Assembly: GCA_023853785.1 (NCBI GenBank)
Contig: JAJIRX010000832.1
Location: 1 to 62,091, forward strand
Source: Psilocybe azurescens
Taxonomy: Eukaryota > Basidiomycota > Agaricomycetes > Agaricales > Agrocybaceae
Direction: 5' to 3'
Length of the DNA stretch: 62,091 nt
Part shown: piece by piece, positions 47,331-58,464 of the stretch
Position numbering within the stretch: the first letter of the stretch is position 1
Layout: every line of letters starts with the position of its first letter
Made by a program: the position numbers and the translations under genes
Notes under the pieces: model-generated
Told to the model about the DNA's origin: nothing
The model's database searches: none
The model's input: the letters and a program-made list of their open reading frames with translations, nothing else

Positions 47331-50300
47331 TTACAGCTTGTGACGTGTTCGGTAAGCCTGTAAGATTTCGTTACCGGTTTCTTCAAAGACCGAAGCCGGT
47401 TCCCACGTTGCTTCGGTGATCGGATAGTCCTTCCATTTGACGTAGTACTGGTATCCTCTTCCTCTTTTTCGATGTTTGAGAATTGTTTCTATTTCCCAAT
47501 GTTCTTCTTCGTTTAATATCTCTGGTGGTGGTCGAATGAAATTAGGTCCATGTGTTTCAGTTTCGTGATATGGATTAAGAAGTGTCACATGGAATACATC
47601 GTGAATGAGCCATCCTTTGGGGAGTTCCAGCCGATAAGTTAGGGGTCCTAAGACTTCTTTAATTTTGAAGGGTCCTTCTCGTTTTGGTGCCATTTTCTTG
47701 TGATAATTCGTTTGTAAATTTGTTGCTTCTAGCCAAACCTTTTGTCCTTGGGTGAACGGTGTGAATTTTGAGTTCTTCCTTTCAGCCATCCTTGTCCGGG
47801 CTAGTTCATGGGCTGCTAGGGCTTCTTCTCGATCCTTTTGAAGATACTTCAGTCTTTCTTCTACTGAAGGGAATTTGGTGTGTTCGAATGCGGTAGGGAT
47901 TGCAATGGGGGAATATCCAAGAATCAGTTCGAATGGTGTTCTCTGTCTGCCTGCATGTCTTCGATTGTTGTGAGTGAATTCAAGGGTACCAAGTCGTTCG
48001 TGCCAGTCTTCTGGATGAGATGAGCAGTATATGGATAGATATGCTTCAATTTCTTGGTTGTATCATTCTGTTGTTCCATCCGTTTGAGGGTGGTAAGCAG
48101 TTGAAAATTTCGATTTTACTCCGAGGAGTTTCATTAACTCCTTGAATGATTTAGCGGCAAATCTGGGATCTCGATCTGACGTGAGGCTGTCTGGTAGTCC
48201 AAACCTTTTGTAGAGATTGTCCAGTAAGAGTTTGCCAGTCTTTTCGGCATCCAGTCCTTTCATTCGGCATGGAATAAGGATAAGTCCTTTCATGTTCCCA
48301 TGATCAGTGATGCTTAGAATCACATCAAATTCAACTTCTCCTTGTTTGTCCAGGATCAGTGGAAGGTCTGTAAGGAAATCCATAGCACTGTCTGCAAAGG
48401 GTCGGGCTGACTTTGGTCCAGGTATCGGTATGAATGATGGGTTAGAGGGATGTCGATTTATTTTGAATTGTTGGCAGGTGGCACATCCTTTTACATATTG
48501 TTTGACGAATGATCATAATCCTGGCCACCAGTAGTGTTGTTTTACTGAATTGAATGTTTCTAATTCTCCGGGGTGTCCAGCTGAAATAGGGTTGTGATAT
48601 GATTTGACTATGTCCTTCCGCAGGGTTTGATCTTTTGGAATGTAGGCTCGTCCATGGTAGTATAAGATGGTTTTTCCGTTCACAATCTCTGTTTTCCATT
48701 CTTTGAGGTCATGTCGTGCATTTGGCGGTCCTCCTTCTAATAGGGTTTTCATTGCTTCTGCTGCGTTGTGGTCCAGTTCGTTCGCATTGGCAATCCTTTC
48801 CTGTAACTCAGCGTCGATTAAGTCGATGAAAAGCTTTTCTGGGAGTAGGGTGATGTTTTCATTGTCATGGTCTTCTTCCGGGGTAAAATCAGGGTGTCTT
48901 GAAAGGGTATTGGATTGAATCATTTTGTTTCCAGGTAGATGTACCAATTTCAGGTTGAATTCTGAGACGTACAGAGACCAGCGTGCCTGTCGTCGGTTCA
49001 GATTTTGGGCCAATCTGAAATATGTTAAATTCTTGTGATCTGAATATACCGTAGTCGTGTGTTCTGATCCTCGGATGTAGTGTCTCCATTCCTGTAGTGC
49101 TCGGATTATTCCCAATAATTCTCTGTCATAGATTTCGTAATTTCTTTCGGTTGGGGAAAATGTTCTTGATATAAATGCGCATGGGTGTCTTTCGCCATTT
49201 CCATCTAGTTGGGTGAGGACTGCTCCAGAGGCGTATTTTGAAGCATCAGATTCAATTTGAAATGGTTTAGCGGGGTCAGGCATCAAGAGTACTGGTTCTT
49301 CTGTGAATCGTTTCTTTAGTTCATCAAAGGCAGCTTGAGTTACGTCGTTCCATGAAAATCCTTTGTCTTTCTTCAGGAGTTCATTCAAAGGTCGAGCTAC
49401 TTCAGAGAACTTCCGGATGAATTTTCGGTAAAAGTTTCCAAAGCCTAGAAATGATCGGACTTGTTTGAGAGTAGTAGGCGCTGGCCAGTCCTGAATTCCC
49501 TTGAGTTTTGTTGGGTCCATGGAGATCTTTCCTGCTTCAACAATCATTCTGAGATATTCCACTTTCTCCTGAGCAAATGAGCATTTTTCCGGCTTGAGAT
49601 AGAGATCGTTTTCTCGGAGTCGTTGGAGAACCATTTTAGTGTACTTTTCCAGTTCCTCTCGATCTTTTGCAAAGATTAAGATGTTGTCCATATAGATGAT
49701 TACGAAGCATTGTGATATCATATCTTCGAAGATCGAGTCCATCATGGATTGGAAGGTTGCCGGGAGTTGCACATGCCAAAGAACATTACAGTTGGTTCAA
49801 AAAGTCCTCGGTTGGTTTTGAATGCTGCCTTCCATTGGTCGCCGTCTTTTATCCTGATGTTATTGTAGCCCCATTGGATATCCAGCTTTGTGAAGAATTT
49901 TAAGCGCCTTTTAACTTGTCCATGAGCTCCGTTATTCGTGGTAAGGGGTAGGCATTTTTGATGGTCCAATCGTTCAGATATCTGTAGTCTTGACAAGGTC
50001 TGAGCTTTCCATCCTTTTTGGATACGAAGAAGAATGGAGATGCCATAGGTGATTCAGAGGGCCGAATGTATCCTTTATCCAATTGTTCCTTTGTCCAGTT
50101 GTCCAGTTCCATTTGTTCTGCCGGTGTAATGTTATATGCCTTGAATTTCTTTGGTATGAATCCTTCTTTTAACTTGATTTTGTGGTCCCATGGTCTTGGT
50201 TCCGGGAATCGGTCTGCCACTTGTTTGTCGAAGAGATCCATATATGACTGATATTCTGGGGGAATAATTTCTTGGAGAGGTTTTGTGGGTTTCTCCGGTT

Positions 50301-50862
50301 CGTATTGTTGAGCTAATGTTTGCGAGGTAGTGATCTTGGTGTTAAGCCATGTTTCTTTTATTTCATCTTTGTTTGCATCTCCGATGTATTGGATGATCAG
50401 TGATTCAAATTCTTCCAATGGGTGGGTGGTCTCGATTATTGATGTTTGTTCGTCCATTTCTTCTTCAATGGTAGTCTGATTTATTGTGGGTCCTTGACGT
50501 GGTTTCCAAGTTATCTGTCCATTCTGCCAGTTGATTCCTGGATTCTTTTCCTGTAACCATGGGAAACCCAGAATGATCTTCTGTTTCCCTAGTCCAGAGA
50601 CCAATAACTTTTCCCGATGGTTTCGATTTCCAACTTTTAAGTCCAGGTCCACAAACGATGAGATGGTTCCCTTCTTGTTTGGAGTCCCGTCTACATTGTA
50701 AACTCGGATCGGTTTTTCCAAGGGTTGGGTCTTGAGTCCAAGTTTTTGTGCGTAATTCTGGTCAATGAATTTTCCTGCTGCTCCTGAGTCTAAGAGAGCA
50801 GCGGTTTCGACGATTTGTGAGCCATTCTGTTTCTTTGCGGGGAATGAAACTGGTAGAAGCAT
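47331..50862 (-). CDS. gypsy element 1 pol: protease, RT, RNase H, integrase, chromodomain (light damage)
   Basis: Domains on the minus strand are the aspartic protease ([20 protein letters not shown]), reverse transcriptase ([20 protein letters not shown]; palm YMDN at 49683-49694, where YMDD is expected), RNase H ([30 protein letters not shown]), integrase ([53 protein letters not shown]) and a C-terminal chromodomain ([20 protein letters not shown]). Lesions are a small insertion near 49910, one indel near 49770, and TGA codons at 48513-48515 and 48063-48065. Element 2 still has CGA at the second of these. The second catalytic Asp change would predict a dead RT if it is genuine. Confidence 0.9.
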
Positions 50863-50942
50863 AGTTTTATTCTTGATTGTTGCCGTAAGTACAGATTTTA
50901 TCTTCAGATAAGGAGAGACAGACGTCGCTCTGTTTCTCCTCT

Positions 50943-51947
50943 TTAAAAATCCTTTTCTTCTTTTTCTTCAAATCCCATTTTGACCATGAGGTCTGCGAGT
51001 TCATCCTTTTCGTCTTTGTTCAAGTTCCTGATGTGGGTATGGAGTTCCTTTGGGGTCCACTTCTTGCTGGGTTGTCCTTGGGTTCTGTTCTGGTTTGTTG
51101 GTCCTTTCTGTGGGCAATCTCTGGATAGATGTCCTCGTTGTTTGCACCTGAAACAGGCGCCTTTCCTGATTAATTTGGCTCGTTCTTCGGCTGTCATGGC
51201 GCTTACGTCCATCCTGTTTGGGTCGTAGTTCCTGTTGTTTCTTGGGAAGTTGTTCCATCGTGGCGCCCTCCCACGTTCTTCTGGTTCTTCTCTAAAGACC
51301 TTGGCCAGTCTATAGTTGGTGTCAAATGTTGTTGCTTTTTGTACCAGCCTTGGATCGTCCTTGGAAGGTCTTCGGAGTACAGGATCCTATCAGCGAAGTT
51401 GAGGCATGATGCATTTTTGGAATAGTCCTATGAGGTGGGCATGGTCCGATTCTGTTTCTGTTCCTAGATTGGCTTGTCCCACCAACAATTTGAACTTGTT
51501 GATGACGTCTTCCACCCTTTTGTTGGGTTTTTGCCTAAGTCATTTTATGTCGTTCATGGCTGATCTGGTTTCGTCCACCGGGGTGAATGTGTCATGGAAT
51601 TTTTCGAAGAATGTGCTGAGGGTGTCCCATTCGATGGTTTGATTGGGACTGATTCCTCTCATCCTTGAGGTTAAGTACTGTTCTTTCCATAGTTTCGCTC
51701 CTCCTTCCATGCAGAATGATAAGATGAAGGCGATTTTCTTCTTGTCGGTGTTATAGATGTCTTCGTTTATGTCCATGTAAAGATAGCAGTCTTGTATAAA
51801 AGACTTGGACTTTGTTTGGTCTCCATTGAATACAACGGGTTTGTTGATCGAGATTTCTTTCTTTCCGTTTGTTTCGACCATGTCTGTGTCTTGTTGTTCT
51901 TCTTGGTCTATTGCCAGGGTTGATAATAAGCTGTATAGCGAGTTCAA
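50943..51947 (-). CDS. gypsy element 1 gag (one stop, one or more indels)
   Basis: The structural protein starts [20 protein letters not shown]. The capsid-like region holds [20 protein letters not shown]. An in-frame TGA near 51540 precedes [20 protein letters not shown]. The zinc knuckle [14 protein letters not shown] (CX2CX4HX4C) lies at about 51113-51155. It ends [17 protein letters not shown] at 50943. The order and motifs match element 2. Confidence 0.85.
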
Positions 51948-52134
51948 TAGGTCTTCATTGCCTAGGTTGATATCTTCAGAGCTTTGTCTGGACGGGTTCG
52001 GTGTCTGCCAATTTCGTGTCGGGGTTCCTTCTTCTGAGCTGTCGGTAGCGGGAATTCCGCTTTTCGGTGGTGCCGTGTTTCGTTTCGGGTTTCAGAGGTC
52101 TTGTCTGCTGGGGAGCGGGCGAGATTCGTAGATG

Positions 52135-52145
52135 AGCTAGTTCTT
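52135..52145 (-). promoter_or_regulatory. self-priming primer-binding site of gypsy element 1
   Basis: The minus strand reads AAGAACTAGCT, one base inside the 5' LTR end. It is the exact complement of the LTR 11-mer at 52253-52263, which lies about 33 bases downstream of the TATTTATA box (52289-52296, minus strand). Confidence 0.7.
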
Positions 52146-52146
52146 T

Positions 52147-52570
52147 TGTTACAACTTCAAGCTTATATTCACGTGCATGGATAAAGCTGACAGTCAAGTA
52201 GTCAAGAACAGCGAGTTCCAAGCAGTGTCAAGTAAGAGGAGGTTAGATTCTCAAGAACTAGCTAAAGAATACAGTGGATCCTTCCTGGTATAAATACTAT
52301 GAACCGTACAGCAAGTTGAAACAAGTTTGAATGTTCATCAGCAGATGTATATAAGAATAGAGGAAACAGATCAAACGTTCATCGAAAGATGTATCATAAA
52401 AGATGGAAGTGAGAGTCCATCAAAGATATGATGGAGTTTCATAGATATGATGGATGGCAAAGTTCATCAGAACATACGATGATGTATCATTGATGTGAAA
52501 GATGACAAAGAAAAGGAAGGAGAAAAGAAAAGAAAAGAGAAAAGAAAAAGAAAATAAAGTGTTCGTAACA
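52147..52570 (-). repeat. 5' LTR of gypsy element 1 with promoter
   Basis: 424 bp. The minus-strand TATTTATA at 52296-52289 is followed at TATA-to-start distance by AGCTAGTTCTT (52263-52253), the likely transcript start. The plus-strand end is GTTCGTAACA. The target duplication GTCCA follows at 52571-52575. Confidence 0.9.
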
Positions 52571-53478
52571 GTCCAGCCTTTCTTCTGATATCCTAATCTC
52601 AAAAGGGAAAATTTGAATAATCAGTATTTCTTGATCAAAAAAAAGCGAAATTCATACAAAGCCTTGAGAGGATTATTATCTCCCCATCTGACATTGTATG
52701 CATTGCCCTTGAATATCACAGCTGGACAAATGGTTGTCCCATCTGCACAGATAGTCACAATACCAGTGATATTCTCCCGTGTTCCTGCACGCTGCTGGTA
52801 TGGGTCTCCTTTGGTATGAGGGCCAAAAACAAACTCCTGCTCTCCTTGACCTTGTCTCTGAAATCCAATCTCATCAGATGCATACATATTGATAGGCTTG
52901 ATTGAATATTTTGTGATTGTGCCCAGAAGAATGGTCTCGAACCAAAGAGTGTTGTTGGCAGGATTGGCTGCACAACCTCTTTTATCTTCCAAAGGTTGTG
53001 ATCAGGACATCTTGATATCATCACCATTCCTGACCTTGAATCGGTAGGTCCAGTTAATACCAACATCTGTTACAGGAAATGCATCTCCTAGTCAGGCACT
53101 GGCAATTTGGTCCACTAGTTCCCTGGTGTGCATATGATCATATGGGAATCCACAGCTTGCAACCTCATTAAGAAACTCAACAACAATCTTCTCCTCTCCT
53201 GGTGTAAGCCAAGCACGGTCTGCATTAGCCTGTTCATGAGTACTTCCATCTTCTGCTAAACATTTCAGCGTCATATGGCAAAGTTTAATCTGCTTGCCAT
53301 TGGTTTCTTGAATATGCATGCCTTCAAAAACCATGCATATTTTATGCAGCCCCATCCACACATTCTTTGGCTTCTTCTACTCAGCTTGATATGCTTTGAC
53401 AGCTTGAGCCATCAGCTGATCATGTTTTTGCTTATATTTTCTGGATTTTTCAAGTAGTGATTTTGCTTGGCCAGGCAT
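52571..53478 (-). pseudogene. pogo-like DDE transposase, N-terminal part (split by gypsy element 1)
   Basis: The ATG at 53478 gives MPGQAKSLLEKSRKYKQKHD. A stop follows near 53379 and the sequence continues as KKPKNVWMGLHKICMVFEG. The CENP-B/Tc5-type helix-turn-helix region contains RAWLTPGEEKIVVEFLNEVA. The first part of the DDE core holds the catalytic-Asp segment INMYASDEIGFQRQGQG and the strand GIVTICADGTTICPAVIFKG. The coding sequence ends at YQKKGWT, where the chromovirus interrupts it. At least three further lesions are visible (near 53095, 53010 and 52620), so this copy was probably dead or dying before the insertion. Confidence 0.8.
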
Positions 53479-54287
53479 CAGATTGAGTAGAGAATGAGAG
53501 AATGAGGTGGAGGTGAGATTTGAAGAGCACCAGATGCCATTCTGTCAACACAAAATGTGCCTCAAGGCAACCTTGCGGCAGCCTCTATTTTGAAATTCTC
53601 ATGATTTTTTAAAGACCTGCACTGATGCTTGCTCACATGCTAGAGCCCTCAAATTGCTACAGGATGTTGATGTGCATATTAGATATATTACTAGACCAAA
53701 ATTTTACATCTATCACTGCGGACATTGGCTTATAAAATCTCAGAGTTTATGTAAATATTAATCATGAGTCTAAGTTTAACTAAATATTGCAATCTACTCT
53801 AAGAATTTATGTTGAAGAATACTTTAAATCTAATCCATAATCAATTCCAATATTTACACCAAGAATTTATTTCAACTTATTTCCTCGAGTAAATTTGAAC
53901 TATGTTCTGAGATCCGATAAATGATTTAAAAATTATTTTGACAAATCATGAATTAATTAGCCTGTAAACATGTTACCACTGTAAGTAAGCTAAAATGTTA
54001 TCTTAAATGATATGTTTTCCGACTTGTGTATGCTACGATATTTACAATCAAAAGGAATACGTTCCAGTATTCTTTTCCGTCCTTTGGTGAAAAACTACAT
54101 CCTTTAACTAAATATTAGTATTCATACATGCAACGCGTCTACAAAACGTAATTTCAATCGCGCACCCTTGTTAATGCTGCAGGTTTTGTTCCGATTTCCG
54201 CTGACCGTCGGGGGGTGCGAATCCCGCAGACAAAAGTTGGCTCTCTCGAACATCAGTTGTTGCATTAGTTCGACGACCGCTCTACCG
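53479..54287. other. no supported gene
   Basis: AT-rich sequence. It presumably includes the 5' end of the pogo-like transposon, but its terminal repeat could not be located. Confidence 0.3.
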
Positions 54288-54910
54288 GATGGTGGATTTA
54301 GCTAAGGTAAGATTATTCGTTATCATTTTACTATTCAATTTCTCTTTCTACAGCTTCCCCCAAACCGTCAGTTGTAGAAAATTCCAGGAGAAGTGTTCGC
54401 ACCCTAGATTCTACTAAAAGCACTGTAGGCAAGAGTTCAAGAGTCAAACCCACTGCTTCGGCATCTACAGCCAATGCATAAGAGAAAGAGAGAGCCGGAG
54501 AAAGCGTCACCAGCGAAACCTCAAGTGGTAATATTGCGTCGGGTACTGCCCCTAGCGAAGCATCTACAAGCACGCCAATACCAGTACCAAATGCCACCTC
54601 TCTTTCCGCAAAGGCCAAAAATCCATCTCAACGCCTGTGCGAATTCGTCGCATGATGGATCCGGAACCACTTAGCGCCACTACAAGTAACACCTCCACCA
54701 GCTGCACCTTCAGAGCCTAATACTGGAATGTCTACAATTGTTGTCAATCCTCCACGGGCGGTCCAAGGAGTCTTCACCTCCACAGCTTATTAAATTGTAT
54801 GAAATATTACATGAATCCCCCGCGAAGCAAACACAGTATGAATCCGCAGTTACGCCAGTCCAGCAAGGCGTAGAGGACACTTCTTCTACCACAGTTGTAC
54901 TAATATGTTA
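54288..54910 (+). pseudogene. Ser/Thr-rich low-complexity coding remnant
   Basis: An ATG at 54288 (MVDLAK) is followed by a GTAAGA donor and an acceptor ending TTTCTACAG at about 54351. Beyond it, one frame reads PKPSVVENSRRSVRTLDSTK and then a Ser/Thr/Ala-rich stretch (TSTPIPVPNATSLSAKAK). The exon phases do not join and stops occur at about 54480 and 54652, so the piece appears broken. It faces the Tnp2 gene tail to tail. No family is recognised. Confidence 0.3.
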
Positions 54911-54931
54911 ATTGAGATTTTTCCGACAAAT

Positions 54932-57900
54932 TTATGCCATATCGACCTGCCCTTCCTCACCCGTCTGCATCGGATCTGCCTCCAAGTCGTCAATGCCGAT
55001 CTCAAATTCAAGCATCAGCTGTAAAATATTTGGTAGGCGCATTAGCACACAAATGTTTAAAATAAAAGAACAAATACAGACCCTGTCCACTGGTAAAACA
55101 TGAACAAGACCATCGAATCTTGTCAATGCGAAGTGTGACTTGATCTGGGCCAATGAAATAATCATTTCTCTGTCGGTTGTTCTGCAAAGGAACCCGCCAA
55201 AACTAAATGTTCTGTATGGATCGAGGCGAGCTTCTACAGGTTCGAGGATCTGCATTATAAAGAAGATATTTCCGGTGTTTTGACCATCTTCCGTGAGGTA
55301 CCGATACTGAAATATGTCGGAGGCAATTCCAGCTTTGATAGAGTTATCGGAAGAATTACGATCCTGGAAAATGATAGAACTATTTTTGAACGTCAGAGGC
55401 CTTGGACGTTCCATAACAGACACCATTACGAGAAACCTCGTTGAGAAACATGGCTGTTTTCGGCATAGTATCAACATCCGAACTCCAGCCCAAGAATGTC
55501 GCAGAGCTGTCTATGGTGATTGACTTCAAGAAGTGCAGCAGTAGGCTTGGATCGCGAAGTAAATGCCGGTGAGTTAGGATCCAGAATAGAAGCAAGTCGA
55601 AAACCTCGAGCATCCTCGAGATCAACCTTGTCCATCACTGAGATAAGTTCGTAGACAGCAGTTCTTGATCCATCATCGTCAGCCAGCAGCGCACGTACGT
55701 TTGCACTCCGGGCAGACGTAGTGAGGAGCGTAGATTCGAGTTTGCCTTGATAACGTGTCAGATAGATGCTGATTGGAGGTTGAAGAATCGGAAATACCTA
55801 TTTGGGAGTTTGTATTTGTTCTATGAAAAAAATTGATATACCGTTCGTAATGTGGACCGCTGTGGGAATGATTAGGACCAAAGAGTCCTAACATGTCTCC
55901 GATATGAAGTGCGGCGTGATGTGCAGGCTTGAGGTTTTGATCTGGGAAGAGTGTTTTAATGCCTGATATATAGCGAGTCATGTAGTTGTTGTAAGACTGG
56001 ATCTGATGCTCCGATGTTATGCGCATGTTGGCGATCTGAACCGCGCTGACAAGGTCCATGAAATGAGCAAGAATGAGCTTCTTACGCTCGGAGCTGTCAC
56101 TCCAGAGTCGGATGAGAGTGACGGGGAGATGGATTGTGCAAATAACTCTCCAATTGTCGGCACTCAATTTTCCGGCGTTCGCGATGTGCCCCAATTTGGA
56201 GGTGCAGGGCTTATCCACGTCGGAAGCACGGTACGACGCATGTCTTCCCATACAACTTCCATGACATCTTTTCCTAATACATTGCGAGTGCTTCCACCAA
56301 TACGACGAGTGGTATCTGGGACGAGCGACTGCAGTTCCTGAAAAGTTTCTTCACTGTCATCAATCTAAAATACGATTTATTATATATAGCAATAGATCAA
56401 TAATAGAAGAGGAGGACGGACGTACCTTGCTTATAATTTTCTCAAATAATTGCCGTTTAGCTGTCCTCCTGCCCAAGTCAATTTCACTGTGTTCAATACG
56501 TGCCAGGCTACAGATATGGATGAACGCAGCAGTTGATCCCTGTGTAAATGCTTTTTTCGAGCGTTTTCCTGGTCGTCTGTGCTTAATAGGTGCCGCAGTA
56601 CTCGACCGATTAATTTGCGATCGACCCCACCTTGTGATGGCAAGGAAGGAAGTTGAGATTCCATCTGGTCTTCTTCCTCTACATGTTCAGCAACCGAGGG
56701 TACAATATGTAGAATATTACGATAACTTGGCCTAGTCCTCTGAAAATTTTTGTAACTTGTCAGCCGAACTAATCGCGAGTCGCAGAGTGGAAGCACTAAC
56801 CCAGGATAAAATATTCTTTGCAAGGATCCATTTTGTTCCTACTATAATACTGTGGCCTTCCCCTACAATGTTGTTGTCGACACAAATGGTGTAGAGGACA
56901 AGGCGTGGGTGCTGAATGAGAACCATAAGTAGGTCAGGTCCATTTGTGCGAATAAGATCGATACATATCGCGAGTGAACGTAGGTGCTCCTTGGTAGAAA
57001 GTCGTTTCTCACCACCATGGGCCGGAGGATCGGACGTGCCATCTCCTCCCGGATATGTTGTATCAATTTGAAAAATTGAGCGGCAATGATTTTGGAAAAG
57101 ATTTAGGTCAAGGGCATGCATGGGATCGACGACGGTATATCGAACAAGATCCCAGTACGGAAGAACATGAAGTGGAGACCACTTGATCCCAAATGATTCA
57201 AAGATGGTTTTGCGCTCATTTTCATTTGATGCCTCTCCAAAGAAGGGCAATGTGTTTGATGTGCTGGAGATTTCGGGCTGGCCATTCTGCTCGGTCACAG
57301 ACTTCAATGTCATCGATGTCCAAATCGCAAAATGTACAGAAATGATGAGATGTCACAGCGCTTAACCCTGTAATTTGACGTGCAGCAGGCATATCGCATA
57401 TCAGGGGCACTAGAATTGCTTTGACAAGCATACCTAGAAGTTTTTCTTCTGTGCGTGAAAGCGAACACCTGTAAACCAGAATTCCAAGAGGTCCTTCATG
57501 ACCAGTTCGATATATGGGTAGATATCCTCTTTCGAAGGTTTGTCGGGGCCGGGTATAACTCCTGCAACGTACATGTTTTCGTGCAGATATCGCAAATGTT
57601 GTGGTAGGTTGAGGAGAACCATCCATATACCCGTTGAGGAGACAGTTTGCTTAGCAGTCTTCATATGAAAAGGATTGAAACCGTCAACGGACAGACTGAA
57701 CACGAGCCTAAGCTCCTCCGTCGGACCAGGAAAGAAGGCGGCCCCATCCGGCCGTCCTTTAAGTCTTTGAATACTTTCGACGACCATATATCATGGATAG
57801 GAGCCCTGGACGACTGTGGTTCAATATGCTGCGTTCTTAACAGCCTTTCCATCCCTTTCCGAGCCAGTAAACGTCCAATCCACGGTTTCAAATCCTGATG

Positions 57901-58464
57901 TACATATTTTCGAATAGGTATAACACGAGTTTCGCCATTTCCAAGCTCTTGCTCTTTCCAGAGAAGTGTATTGCACTCGGCAGATTCCAAAGTACGACGC
58001 TTTTTGCAAATCGATATGAATGGATTATCCATATTGTGCGGACTGTCCCCTGGAAGATATGGATATAGATGATGACATGAAGGACACACTACGAACTGGC
58101 GTGTAACTGGATCGAGGCGCGCGCGATAAGGTCCTGAACGCGGTCCTTCGGAGTGAAAAATATCTCCCTCTGAAGCTCCATTCGCCCGTAGTAGGCTTCT
58201 GACACTGCCTAAAAAGACCCGCAATGGACGAGGAACAAAAATATATTCTCCATCACAAGAGAAGTAAGCATTGTAACCTTTTGTGTATGACTCAAAGGGA
58301 AAAGGTTGGAAGTGGTTTTCTAGCAGATATAAGTTCAGATTCGCATTTCAACCTGGTCATTGATTGTCTTAGAGCTAACCTGTGTTAACAAAAGGTACAT
58401 CAACTCCACTGTCTCCTCGCTGTCGGGACCACTCAACCTCCTTCAAACGTGTCAAATGATTCAT
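54932..58464 (-). CDS. Tnp2-type (CACTA-like) transposase, several introns or breaks
   Basis: This is a large transposase of the Transposase_21/Tnp2 kind, which mobilises CACTA elements. On the minus strand it may start at the ATG at 58464. It continues with CDGEYIFVPRPLRVFLGS and a CxxC segment FVVCPSCHHLYPYLPGDSPH. The core then shows LVFSLSVDGFNPFHMKTAKQ, IWMVLLNLPQHLRYLHENMY, VIPGPDKPSKEDIYPYI, HFCTFCDLD, and the hallmark VVDPMHALDLNLFQNHCRSI. The C-terminal region has HHAALHIGDMLGLFGPNHSH and ERYINFFHRTNTNSQIG, and ends near 54932. Frames change several times. Some changes coincide with GT..AG introns, for example near 56365-56425, but I could not resolve every exon. An active copy is possible but not shown. 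Confidence 0.7.

Larger units (their letters stand above)
45809..52570 (-). mobile_element. Ty3/gypsy chromovirus (gypsy element 1), full length
   Basis: This is a 6,762-bp LTR retrotransposon on the minus strand, inside the pogo-like transposase gene. LTRs are 45809-46232 and 52147-52570 (424 bp each). I count about eight mismatches between them by eye, all transitions, six of them in the first 80 bases. Minus-strand order is 5' LTR, self-priming site, gag, protease-RT-RNase H-integrase-chromodomain, two post-pol ORFs, polypurine tract, 3' LTR. Coding damage is light: two TGA codons in pol at likely former CGA codons, one TGA in gag and a few small indels. Confidence 0.95.

Noticed and set aside
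54160..54310. tRNA-like pieces: GGTGCGAATCC on the plus strand and a D-arm-like GGTAGAGCGGTCG on the minus strand
   Set aside because: The two pieces are on opposite strands and no cloverleaf can be drawn from either.
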